A DNA stretch of 64,000 bases from Parablautia sp. Marseille-Q6255 (lineage in GTDB: Bacteria; Bacillota; Clostridia; Lachnospirales; Lachnospiraceae), in assembly GCF_951230155.1 (NCBI RefSeq), contig NZ_CATNVD010000010.1, forward strand, positions 100,841-164,840, in the 5' to 3' direction. Both the position numbers and the translations under genes were made by a program. Numbering within the stretch: the first letter of the stretch is position 1; every line of letters begins with the position of its first letter. This document shows, in pieces, positions 28,538 through 36,262 of this stretch. Below the pieces are notes generated by a model. It saw only the letters and a program-made list of their open reading frames with translations. It was not told the origin of the DNA and did not search any database.

Positions 28538-28589
28538 ACTGCTCTCCTTTCCCTGCCATATAGCTGCCACATCGCCATTCGTATCTCTC

Positions 28590-29891
28590 CTACTTTTCTG
28601 CTGCGATCTCGTCGATAATCTCCTGTGTGATCTTCAGGAATTTATCAATTTCTGCATACGTATGGCAGTGCAGCGGGGATACCCGCACTATTCCATGCTC
28701 GCCGATTGAGTTTACCTGACGGGCAGAGTAAAGAGAATCATCAGTCCTTTCATGTACGACAACACCCCTTTGCTCATACATTCTGGATACCTGAGCCGGT
28801 GCTCTTCCATCGAATGTAAGCGGTACGATCAGATCCCTCTCGGCCAGATTATCCATCTCTACGGCTACATTGACACCATCCATATCCAAAAGTCCCTTCT
28901 GTTCTTCCGAACCATACAGCATTCTCGCAAGAAGCGCTCTCTCGTGAAGCATGATCGCTTCCATACCTTTCAGATACAGCTCACGGCGCGTTGCATTTTC
29001 ACCGAGATAATATTTACCGATATCCAGTACATAACTGAAGATTGCAGAAAGTCCTGCGTACATACCAGGCGCACAGCCGCCCATCTCCCAGTTGCTCTGT
29101 TTTTCCTGGATCAGCTTTCTGTGCGGCAGATTCATGACTCTTTCTGTCAGCCAGCCAGCTCCGAGTCCCCGGATTCCGCCAAATTTGTACGGTGCAAAAT
29201 TTACTGCATCCACCGGTGCAGCCTGCATATCAATGGTTCCATGCGGCGTATGCTGAACAGAATCGCAGATGATGTAGAGATCCGGTTTGATCTTTCTTGC
29301 TTCGCGGACGATTGTCTCGATATCCAGAATTGCGCCAGTAATATTAGACGTCATGATAACAGACAACAGGCAGGTATCCTGATCGATCAGTTTCAGAATA
29401 TTCTCTACCGGGATAGAACCTGTGCGCGGATCTGTCTGCGCCACCCGAAGCTCTTTGCCGAATTTTTTCGCGGCCGCTGCGCAGCCGTCGTATGCGGACG
29501 GATGCTCCAGCGCTGTCGTTACCACGTTCGTCCCCGGCACGTTTTCAATAATTACTTCCGATACGTCAAAGATGATGATGGATGCTGTCATAGAAGTCAC
29601 GATGCAGCCATCCTTCGCATTGAACATTGTAGAAAGATCTTCACAAGCCTGTCCCCGGAGTGTATCAAGATAATCAGATGTCACGCCGCCGTGTCCGCCG
29701 CAGTTTGGGAGATCATCGACCTTCTGAAAAGCTTCTGATACTGGTTTCAGTCTCAAAGATCCGCCGGAATTATCAAAAAAGAGCCTTTCTTTTCCAGACA
29801 TTGGATCCTTTTCCAGGTGCAGGCACTGACTGCGTACCCATTTTGTAAGCTCCTCCGGCATTAATTTTCCTTTATTATCTATAGCTGCCAT
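28590..29891 (-). CDS. Class V aminotransferase-fold PLP enzyme (cysteine desulfurase/selenocysteine lyase-like)
   Basis: A 433-residue fold-type I PLP enzyme. The PLP-anchoring aspartate and partner appear in YIICDSVQHTPHG and the Schiff-base lysine in VNFAPYKFGG, with GIRGLGAGWL after it. The C-terminal part RVSPLHCHTYAEIDKFL is typical of class V enzymes. It is longer than IscS/NifS, has no obvious catalytic cysteine loop and lacks ISC partners, so a lyase or aminotransferase role in catabolism is more likely than cluster assembly. It follows the M29-like gene by 40 nt. Confidence 0.86.
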   Translation of the reverse strand: MAAIDNKGKLMPEELTKWVRSQCLHLEKDPMSGKERLFFDNSGGSLRLKPVSEAFQKVDDLPNCGGHGGVTSDYLDTLRGQACEDLSTMFNAKDGCIVTSMTASIIIFDVSEVIIENVPGTNVVTTALEHPSAYDGCAAAAKKFGKELRVAQTDPRTGSIPVENILKLIDQDTCLLSVIMTSNITGAILDIETIVREARKIKPDLYIICDSVQHTPHGTIDMQAAPVDAVNFAPYKFGGIRGLGAGWLTERVMNLPHRKLIQEKQSNWEMGGCAPGMYAGLSAIFSYVLDIGKYYLGENATRRELYLKGMEAIMLHERALLARMLYGSEEQKGLLDMDGVNVAVEMDNLAERDLIVPLTFDGRAPAQVSRMYEQRGVVVHERTDDSLYSARQVNSIGEHGIVRVSPLHCHTYAEIDKFLKITQEIIDEIAAEK

Positions 29892-29931
29892 TTTCTTTTC
29901 CTCCTGATCTTGATCTATTTCTGTCTTATTA

Positions 29932-30936
29932 TTAGAAAACTACTTCTCCGTCCTTCAAAATGGTCTTTCCGTCAACCGTCATCGTCGCACCAGAGAACAT
30001 CATATCAATATGAAGGATGAAGTCCTGATTATCCGTCTCGTTATTTCCAAATGCACAGTGCATATAACCGTAGCATCCCTCATCCTCCAGCATCCTTCCG
30101 CAAAGGGAGGCTGCCGGATTCAGCCCTACAGCAAGCTCTCCGATACGATACATTCCCTTTGTGTCGCCTTTTAGAAGATCACCTTCTGCAAGTGCCTTTT
30201 CAAAAAGCTTCGACTCCTCGGTATCCTGCTCTACACCGTCTACAAGTCCTGTGATCTTTGTGCAGTAGCTGTCCTCGATATAAACGACGATCGGCTGCTT
30301 TACAAGTCCGATATACGGATGAGTGATGGAACCGTCAATTACCAGCTTTCCGTGAGCTGTTCCCGGAATAGCTCCTACCGCGCACTCTACGTCTGGCGGA
30401 GAACATGTCTGTCCCGGCTCAAGCGCCATTGCATACTGTGCGAATATTTTGTGTCCTTTGATGCTGCAGTAATAATCGGTTCCGAGTTTTGTAGTTACGT
30501 GAACCTGATCTCCGCCCTCAAAGCCTTTTGCGATCTGATCTACGTATCTCTTGCTGTCGCCATTAAAATCATTATATAAACCTCCGCTTTCCAGCATACT
30601 GTAATCATAATCACAGCAATTGAGATCTCTTGCTCCGGCTTCGCAGGCCTGTCTTCTCGCCATACTGTGAGAGAGGGAAAATGTCGTAGCACGGAAAATG
30701 ACATCTGCCTTCAGCATTGCCGCCGCCACCAGATCTGTAGGCTCCTCCCCATGCATTTTACGCGTTTCCATCAGGATCAGACTCTTGTTCGGAAACTCCT
30801 CCGCCGCATCCCAGAGCGCCATCCCCATATCCAAGCAATCCTCATCTGTAACGATCAGAATGTTTTCTTCTTTCTTACAGTTGGAGCATACCGTCAGCAA
30901 TCTGCGGCACGCTTCATAAACCTTCTTTTCTCGCAT
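29932..30936 (-). CDS. M29 aminopeptidase/NicX-like metalloenzyme
   Basis: A 334-residue protein resembling the thermophilic metalloaminopeptidase (M29) fold, a family that also includes the pyridine-ring dioxygenase NicX. Conserved-looking segments are ECAVGAIPGTAHGKLVIDGSI, IGELAVGLNPAA, YGYMHCAFGNN and FILHIDMMFSGATMTVDGK, which would carry the Glu and His/Asp metal ligands. It opens the large catabolic operon, directly behind two LacI-type operators. ATG 30936 is favoured over the adjacent GTG by spacing from AAGGAGA. Peptidase, amidase and ring-opening activities all remain possible. Confidence 0.72.
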   Translation of the reverse strand: MREKKVYEACRRLLTVCSNCKKEENILIVTDEDCLDMGMALWDAAEEFPNKSLILMETRKMHGEEPTDLVAAAMLKADVIFRATTFSLSHSMARRQACEAGARDLNCCDYDYSMLESGGLYNDFNGDSKRYVDQIAKGFEGGDQVHVTTKLGTDYYCSIKGHKIFAQYAMALEPGQTCSPPDVECAVGAIPGTAHGKLVIDGSITHPYIGLVKQPIVVYIEDSYCTKITGLVDGVEQDTEESKLFEKALAEGDLLKGDTKGMYRIGELAVGLNPAASLCGRMLEDEGCYGYMHCAFGNNETDNQDFILHIDMMFSGATMTVDGKTILKDGEVVF

Positions 30937-30999
30937 CACTAATTCTCTCCTTTTTATTTATTTTTTTATAAACCTCGCGGCACCCCGCGAAATTTCCTC

Positions 31000-31015
31000 A
31001 GTTACTCGTGTTGAT
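31000..31015. promoter_or_regulatory. Operator A of the large catabolic operon
   Basis: AGTTACTCGTGTTGAT, a pseudo-palindrome around CG. It shares AGTTACTCG with the sites at 31112 and 32271. It lies in the leader region about 65 bp before the first gene. A small hairpin (TCGCGG 30975-30980 with CCGCGA 30985-30990) lies between it and the ribosome-binding site. Confidence 0.7.
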
Positions 31016-31111
31016 GCAATTTAAAAAAAATATATATTGACCCATCTTTTACTATTGTTCTGTGGATTTCCATACGCTTTTTTTCATCTGCAGTGGTGAT
31101 TTTTGTTCGAT

Positions 31112-31127
31112 AGTTACTCGAGTTTCT
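31112..31127. promoter_or_regulatory. Operator B of the large catabolic operon
   Basis: AGTTACTCGAGTTTCT, the most symmetric copy (ACTCGAGT core). Its centre is 112 bp from operator A. The stretch between them is AT-rich (TATATATT on the minus strand near 31030-31040) but I see no convincing -35 partner. Confidence 0.72.
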
Positions 31128-31163
31128 AATCTGCCTAAAACAGGTTCCTGACTTTTCAGTCAT

Positions 31164-32222
31164 TCAGGCACTTTCCCTCATGACGATAGAAACCTCAATA
31201 TATTTATCAGACGGAGTTTTTCCCTTGAGCAGACTCATCATGGTATTCACCAGTGTTTCCGAAAACTTCTCTTTAGAAAAGTCCAGGCTCGTCAGCGTCG
31301 GGGATACAATATTAGAAAGATAGGTATTATCTACTCCGACGATCGCCACATCCTGCGGGATCCGAAATCCCATTTTCTTAACGTACTGCATGATATTTAC
31401 CGCTTCATAGTCATTTCCCGTGATAAATGCCGTAGGCTTTGCCTCTGCTCTATTATTTACCAGCATATTAAATACAGTTGCCAAAATCGTATCAAGAGAC
31501 TTCGTATCTGTACAGACCAGCTCTTCTCGGAGTCTTAATCCATTCTGTTTCATCGCCTCAATATAGGCGCTGACTCTGAATCCGTCATCCTCCAGTCCAT
31601 TGATCCGATACCGTATGGGAGGGATCATTGCGATATTTTTATGACCCCGCATGGCAAGATAATTTACACTTTTGATCATGCCATCATAATAATCCGGTGC
31701 CACTGTCACAATGTTCGGCGCTAATTCCCCATAATTTCTTGTTTTGAATAATACCACCGGAATCCCTGCATGTGCGATATAATTCAGCTGAGCAGTAGAA
31801 AAACGATTCGACATCATAAAAATCCCGTCAAACTGCCGCTCTACCAGCATTGGCATAAAGCTTTCATCGTCCCTGCTATAGCAGTGCGATACGTAATAGC
31901 CATTTTCAAAAAAACGGGTCTCTGCATCTTCCAGCCAGTCGTTCCGCAGATTATCGCAGACAAATGCGATCTGCATGGACTGATTTGTTTTCAGGCCTCT
32001 GGCCTGCATATTCGGACGATATCCTAACTCCTCAATAGCCCGCTTAACTGCCAGCGTCCGCTCCTCGCTGACATACTTGGAAGAATTCATCACATATGAA
32101 ACGACTGCCGGAGAAACACCTGCAAGTCTCGCAACATCATCCCGCGTCACTCTTTTTGACTTCTGTCTTTTTATCTCCCGGTTCTGCATTTCATCTCTTC
32201 GCGCCCCGTGACCGCCTGGCAT
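31164..32222 (-). CDS. LacI-family regulator of the large catabolic operon
   Basis: A 352-residue regulator. A basic N-terminal extension (residues 1-24) precedes the helix-turn-helix VTRDDVARLAGVSPAVVSYVMNSS and the hinge-like GYRPNMQARGL; the effector domain follows. ATG 32222 has GGAG at 7 nt, though starting at the internal ATG 11 codons later would give a more standard N-terminus. The motif AGTTACTCGWGTT occurs twice before the adjacent operon and once in this gene's own leader, so it is probably an autoregulated local repressor. Its ligand would identify the pathway substrate. Confidence 0.9.
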   Translation of the reverse strand: MPGGHGARRDEMQNREIKRQKSKRVTRDDVARLAGVSPAVVSYVMNSSKYVSEERTLAVKRAIEELGYRPNMQARGLKTNQSMQIAFVCDNLRNDWLEDAETRFFENGYYVSHCYSRDDESFMPMLVERQFDGIFMMSNRFSTAQLNYIAHAGIPVVLFKTRNYGELAPNIVTVAPDYYDGMIKSVNYLAMRGHKNIAMIPPIRYRINGLEDDGFRVSAYIEAMKQNGLRLREELVCTDTKSLDTILATVFNMLVNNRAEAKPTAFITGNDYEAVNIMQYVKKMGFRIPQDVAIVGVDNTYLSNIVSPTLTSLDFSKEKFSETLVNTMMSLLKGKTPSDKYIEVSIVMRESA

Positions 32223-32270
32223 ATATCTGCTCCAATCGCTGAGACGCTTTCTCCTCCCTGATATTCTTTT

Positions 32271-32286
32271 AGTTACTCGTGTTTCT
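32271..32286. promoter_or_regulatory. Operator C in the leader of the LacI gene
   Basis: AGTTACTCGTGTTTCT, about 40 bp downstream of the likely transcription start. Binding there would block elongation or early clearance. Confidence 0.7.
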
Positions 32287-32323
32287 GTCTATCAATCCAA
32301 AACTTTTTCTTTTTTATGGTTTG

Positions 32324-32352
32324 AGCATAGCAGTTTATCTATGAGATGTCAA
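32324..32352 (-). promoter_or_regulatory. Promoter of the second LacI gene
   Basis: On the minus strand: TTGACA (32347-32352), a 17-bp spacer and TATGCT (32324-32329). Confidence 0.75.
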
Positions 32353-32431
32353 TCTCTTTTTTACTCTTTTCATTATTTTTGTAACATCTGCACCGTTTTT
32401 TATCTGAGATTTTATCTAACTTTCACAAAGT

Positions 32432-32482
32432 CAGAGTACCCACAGTTTCTCTGCAAGAATAAGAGAAACCATGGGTACTCTG
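32432..32482 (-). terminator. Long stem-loop after the polysaccharide deacetylase gene
   Basis: CAGAGTACCCA (32432-32442) pairs with TGGGTACTCTG (32472-32482), and TTTCTCT/AGAGAAA continues inside. It begins 10 nt after the stop codon. A U-run is lacking on the minus strand, so it may be a processing or stabilising hairpin rather than a true intrinsic terminator. Confidence 0.6.
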
Positions 32483-32491
32483 AACCGCGCC

Positions 32492-33826
32492 CTAAAAGCT
32501 CCGGTAAGTAGTACCTGCTTTTAGCCTCGTCTTCCCTTTGTATTGTGCAAGCTGTGAAACAGTCACAAGCTGATACCCTCTCCTGATCAGAGCCGGGATG
32601 ATCGTCTCCGCAGCTGCCACAGAGGAAGCATGAATATCGTGCATCAGCACAATATCACCATTTTTCACATGATCGAGCACCTCGCTTACTGTGTGCTGCG
32701 GATTACCTGTGTTCGCCCAGTCCCTCGTATCAATCGACCAGTAGATAGAGGGAAGTCCGATTGCATTTAAAACTCTCTGATCCCACGCGCCATCACCGTA
32801 CGGCAGACGAAAGACCGTCGGATTCTTTCCGCATGCTCTTCGGATACTGCTGCTCGATACAGATACCTCCTGCCGTATCGCATAGTCGGACATAACAGAA
32901 AATCTGCCATGGCTGTTAGAATGGCTTCCTATCTCACATCCAAGCTTTTCCATGCGACTTACAGTAGATGCATATCCTCCCACGCTTGTCCCAACCAAAA
33001 AAAACGTTGCTCTTGCATGGTTTTTCTCCAGGCAGTCAAGCAGCCTGCCTGTATACGGACCGGGGCCGTCGTCAAAGGTCAACGCTACCATTGGCTTTGC
33101 CGGATCTACGGAGAACTCAACCGTTACCGCAGGATCATACACTCCGTTCTTTTTAAAAAAGCAGCCTTTCCCATCAATATACTGCTCTCCTGTCACCCGT
33201 GCCCCTGCCGTATCGAGATAATACTTTTTTTCTCCGAGCGTCAGCCAGCCTCCTCTGCGCTTTTTCCCTTTTTTACCTACATAATAATGCTTCTTACCGG
33301 TCTTTACCCAACAACTCTTTTTCATCCGGTACGTTTCTGTGTCAAAGAAATACTGATGTTTCCCGAGCGTCAGCCAGCCGGACTGTGCAGCTCCTGTCTT
33401 CTTACCAAAGTAATACTGTTCCCCGTCTATACGCTGCAGGCCGTGATACATCGCCCCGTCCGCTCCAAAATAGTACTGCTTCCCTTTTCTTGAAAGCCAT
33501 CCTGATACAAGCCCTCTGTTTTTTCTCAGAAAATATGTATTTCCCCGATATCTGACCCATCCACTGGTACGCTTTCCTTTTGCATCGAGGTAATAGATCC
33601 GACCCTCATACGCGATCCAGCGATTCCTGATCCATGTACCGTCCTCCTGTAAAAAGCGCTGTGATCCTCCTTTTTTTACCCATGTGCCGGTCACCGCAGG
33701 TGCAAGAGCTACATTAGCAAGTCCGGTATCTTTCACCTTCGTTATTTTTGCCTGTACCGGAAGTCCTGCCGCTGCCAGCAGCAGTACAAGCAGCACTATC
33801 CGCAAAAATCCAGAAGCTCTCTTCAT
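32492..33826 (-). CDS. Secreted polysaccharide deacetylase with choline-binding-type repeats
   Basis: A 444-residue protein with a signal peptide (hydrophobic core LRIVLLVLLLAAAGLPVQA). Residues about 50-235 are a tandem of W/Y-rich repeats of roughly 20 residues (SGWLSRKGKQYYFGADG, GGWLTLGEKKYYLDTAG) that bind the cell wall. The NodB domain follows with MVALTFDDGPG, the metal-binding IGSHSNSH, RLPYGDG, YWSIDTRDW and VLMHDIHASS, so all catalytic motifs are intact. It should deacetylate peptidoglycan or surface polysaccharide outside the cell. It lies 15 nt after the phosphoribosyltransferase gene and is probably cotranscribed. Confidence 0.93.
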   Translation of the reverse strand: MKRASGFLRIVLLVLLLAAAGLPVQAKITKVKDTGLANVALAPAVTGTWVKKGGSQRFLQEDGTWIRNRWIAYEGRIYYLDAKGKRTSGWVRYRGNTYFLRKNRGLVSGWLSRKGKQYYFGADGAMYHGLQRIDGEQYYFGKKTGAAQSGWLTLGKHQYFFDTETYRMKKSCWVKTGKKHYYVGKKGKKRRGGWLTLGEKKYYLDTAGARVTGEQYIDGKGCFFKKNGVYDPAVTVEFSVDPAKPMVALTFDDGPGPYTGRLLDCLEKNHARATFFLVGTSVGGYASTVSRMEKLGCEIGSHSNSHGRFSVMSDYAIRQEVSVSSSSIRRACGKNPTVFRLPYGDGAWDQRVLNAIGLPSIYWSIDTRDWANTGNPQHTVSEVLDHVKNGDIVLMHDIHASSVAAAETIIPALIRRGYQLVTVSQLAQYKGKTRLKAGTTYRSF

Positions 33827-33841
33827 AAGTACCACCTGCTC

Positions 33842-34483
33842 CTACAATCTGGAGTATCCAAAGCTGTTCACGATCGCATCGACCTTTTGATGACGTGCGC
33901 ACATCGGGCATTTTGCCGCCTCGTACGTCTCATAATTTCCAATATCCGCTGCGCTGAAAATATGGTTGATCTCTACTCCCTCTACCATATCGCTGGCGCT
34001 GAAGATCGCCGAAACGCCGCTGATCATCCCTCCGTAGTACTGGATACATTCCAGCGCACGTGCGACAGTCCTTCCCGTCGTAGCTGATGCCAGAAGAAGC
34101 AGGCAATGCTTGCCCTCGATCATAAACTGCATATTATCACGGAAAATAAGCTGTCCTCCCGGATTCATCTCCGGCGTGACGATATACATCGTCTTATGCT
34201 GGTTCAGTGACATGATGCCGGATGCTGTCAGCTCATCTGCCAGATACGCCCCGATCACCTCGCAGCCATCCATACAGATGATCGTATCAATATACGTGCT
34301 CGTCGTGTATTTACGGGCAAGTACGGAAGCAGCCGCGGCGGCCTCACTCTTTCTGGACTTCATGATGGTCATATCCACATAAGTATTGATATGGGAATGG
34401 TTCGTTGCAAAATGTCCCGGGATCACACGGATGATCGCATTCGGGTTCACGCTTGAATGAATCTTGGTCGTTTTTGTCTCCAT
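33842..34483 (-). CDS. PyrE-like phosphoribosyltransferase
   Basis: A 213-residue type I PRTase. The PRPP-binding loop region reads LLLLASATTGRTVARALE, where the usual acidic pair before the TTG is replaced by Ser-Ala, an unusual change. A C-terminal CPMC motif (AKCPMCARH) is absent from ordinary orotate phosphoribosyltransferase. Members are often labelled orotate phosphoribosyltransferase, but the altered PRPP loop makes a different base substrate or a regulatory role possible. It has its own strong promoter with a palindrome in the spacer. Confidence 0.78.
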   Translation of the reverse strand: METKTTKIHSSVNPNAIIRVIPGHFATNHSHINTYVDMTIMKSRKSEAAAAASVLARKYTTSTYIDTIICMDGCEVIGAYLADELTASGIMSLNQHKTMYIVTPEMNPGGQLIFRDNMQFMIEGKHCLLLLASATTGRTVARALECIQYYGGMISGVSAIFSASDMVEGVEINHIFSAADIGNYETYEAAKCPMCARHQKVDAIVNSFGYSRL

Positions 34484-34522
34484 AAATACACCTCCATGAA
34501 TTTTTGTTTCAATGATGCATTA

Positions 34523-34551
34523 ATTATATACAATGAAACGGCCGTTTTCAA
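34523..34551 (-). promoter_or_regulatory. Promoter of the phosphoribosyltransferase-deacetylase unit
   Basis: On the minus strand: TTGAAA (34546-34551), a 17-bp spacer and TATAAT (34523-34528). A perfect 12-bp palindrome AAACGGCCGTTT (34536-34547) fills the spacer next to the -35 and is a likely operator. Confidence 0.78.
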
Positions 34552-34578
34552 GCAATTTTCAGGAAATTTACACAAATC

Positions 34579-35289
34579 TTAATATTTTTCGTCACAGTTT
34601 AAAAATTCCAGTGGATTTGCCGGAACGCTCATCCCCTTTTGTGCGAGTCCCTCCGCAAGCTGCCAAAAGCTGCTGCTGATACGGATCAGAAATGCTTTTT
34701 GATTGTACATTGCCACTTTTTCAAATGGCCAGCGCAGGATCTGCGGATAGTGAAATCCTGCTCCGAGTTCCAGGATACACAGTTTGCGGTTAAGCGTACA
34801 GGAAAGCCATCGCTTATACTTCTCCCACTGCGGCAGATATCCCTGTTCTATATACCCTTGCGTCTCTACCGTATGAAACGCAAGCGGTCTGCCGCACTGC
34901 GGACATACGGCGAGCGTTTCATCGTTTGCGGCAAGTACTCTGCCACAGATTTCTTCTGCCGGTATTATGTGCTCTGTGCACTGCAGCTTTGCCATGCTGC
35001 CGCACGGAGCGACGATCAGATCCTCTTCAAGTCCTGACCGGTAGATCAGGTCATCCGTATTCAGTGTTACGACAAAATACGGCTTCGCTCCAATCAGGTC
35101 GCGCAGCTTATTGTACGAGCGTATTATCTCATGATCCTCTGGAAGTGAAGCATAATAAGCACTCCTTACAAACGGATCTGCCTTCGCCTCGGGCGGAAGC
35201 TGCGGCGACAGCTCTTCCCCTATTCCGAGCAGTACCATATCTGCATCCTTGATGTGCTCTAATATCTGTTCTCTTATTGTCTGTTCCAT
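34579..35289 (-). CDS. Sirtuin-fold protein with substituted catalytic histidine
   Basis: A 236-residue protein with sirtuin architecture. VTLNTDDLIYRSG (about residues 74-86) corresponds to the NAD-binding TQNxDxLxxxAG. It is followed by LIVAPCGSMAKLQC, where sirtuins have the catalytic ELHGS: the His is Cys96. Zinc-type cysteines C104, C115 and CPQC (C129, C132) are kept. A late segment LCILELGAGFHYPQILRWP replaces the GTSLxVxP loop. An NAD-binding but not classical deacylase function is likely. It overlaps the C40 peptidase gene by 16 nt, so the two are cotranscribed. Confidence 0.72.
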   Translation of the reverse strand: MEQTIREQILEHIKDADMVLLGIGEELSPQLPPEAKADPFVRSAYYASLPEDHEIIRSYNKLRDLIGAKPYFVVTLNTDDLIYRSGLEEDLIVAPCGSMAKLQCTEHIIPAEEICGRVLAANDETLAVCPQCGRPLAFHTVETQGYIEQGYLPQWEKYKRWLSCTLNRKLCILELGAGFHYPQILRWPFEKVAMYNQKAFLIRISSSFWQLAEGLAQKGMSVPANPLEFLNCDEKY

Positions 35290-36035
35290 CCATCTCTCCT
35301 TACTGCAAACAGATCCGCCAGGATCTCATCTGCACACTTATGTCTATACTGTTGTGGATCTGTCATAACCGATCTTCCTGTCACGTCCCATCGCATCTGC
35401 GCATACTGTGTCAGGTAATCTTCTCCTTTTGTATGATCCGGGTATTTTTCATACCACTGCGGAAAATACGTCTGCATATAATACCGGGCCAGAGCAGCCG
35501 CACAGCTTGCAGAATTCCGGCTTTTTGACGGCGTTCCCGCCAGCTGTACCCCCGGCGGGCTGGAGTGAAGGAGCACCACGCTCCCGTCCTCACAGGTTCC
35601 GACTACCATCCAGACATGCCCGCTGCTGCTCATAATGTCTCCTGCCTTGTGATCACATACCACGTGCTTCTCCCTGTATGTACCCCAGCCGCGTAAAGCA
35701 AACTCATGTGCCATCGCGCGGGCTGCCATCACGTAGCCCTCTCCTCCATCCTCTGTATGGAGAGTGTTATAAATGCACCAGCCGATATAGCCGGAGCAGT
35801 CCAGTCCATTCTCTGTCTGATACCGGGTGCGCCGGTAATCGTAGCTGCCTGTCTGCGCACGAAAAAAGGTCTCCCAGCGCGGACTGATCCCCATCGTACG
35901 CGCCGCATCCCCTGCCGCGCTGTCCGTGCTGTTCCATCCCCCGCCCCATACATACATCGTCCTTCCCACCGGCATGAGTCCGACCTGCAAAAGCTTCTTT
36001 AATGTAGCTGTCTGTCTGCGGCTGTCCCTGTGCAT
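35274..36035 (-). CDS. NlpC/P60-type (C40) cysteine peptidase, no signal peptide
   Basis: A 253-residue protein with an NlpC/P60 domain. The nucleophile is in NGLDCSGYIGW (C80) and the base in SSSGHVWMVVG (H140), followed by VVLLHSSPPGV. The conserved GGGWN near residue 31 and the length fit a stand-alone enzyme. It has no signal peptide or membrane segment, so either it acts in the cytosol or mother cell or it leaves by another route. ATG 36035 has GGAGG 8 nt upstream; upstream in-frame ATGs lack a site. A perfect promoter drives it with the sirtuin-like gene. Confidence 0.8.
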   Translation of the reverse strand: MHRDSRRQTATLKKLLQVGLMPVGRTMYVWGGGWNSTDSAAGDAARTMGISPRWETFFRAQTGSYDYRRTRYQTENGLDCSGYIGWCIYNTLHTEDGGEGYVMAARAMAHEFALRGWGTYREKHVVCDHKAGDIMSSSGHVWMVVGTCEDGSVVLLHSSPPGVQLAGTPSKSRNSASCAAALARYYMQTYFPQWYEKYPDHTKGEDYLTQYAQMRWDVTGRSVMTDPQQYRHKCADEILADLFAVRRDGWNRQ

Positions 36036-36153
36036 ACTGTCATCCTCCAGCGGCCCGTACGGACCACCCCTTTGCATTTCATACATTCTATGCATATGGA
36101 CGAAATGTCATGCCTGCCTGCGGCTTTTCTTTCCGTCAGGTAACGCTTTCTTC

Positions 36154-36182
36154 AGTATAATGTGCCGGAAAAAGCCTGTCAA
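36154..36182 (-). promoter_or_regulatory. Promoter of the C40 peptidase/sirtuin-like operon
   Basis: On the minus strand: TTGACA (36177-36182), a 17-bp spacer and TATACT (36154-36159). Confidence 0.8.
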
Positions 36183-36197
36183 CACCCCAGAAACTGT

Positions 36198-36226
36198 TTG
36201 ATACTTTCTGTCAGTTATGGTAGACT
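36198..36226 (+). promoter_or_regulatory. Promoter of the membrane-anchored deacetylase gene
   Basis: TTGATA (36198-36203), a 17-bp spacer ending in the extended TGG, and TAGACT (36221-36226). It is back-to-back with the minus-strand promoter at 36154-36182. Confidence 0.68.
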
Positions 36227-36262
36227 GGACATATCTGAAAATTTTATAAAGGGGAGTTGTAA

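Noticed and set aside
28752..29738. 328-codon plus-strand open frame opposite the class V PLP gene
   Set aside because: The sense strand encodes a full PLP enzyme; the antisense product is His/Arg/Cys-rich low-quality sequence without a start signal.
28590..29891. Housekeeping cysteine desulfurase for Fe-S assembly
   Set aside because: No IscU/SufU partner nearby, no evident catalytic Cys loop, and it sits in a catabolic transporter operon.
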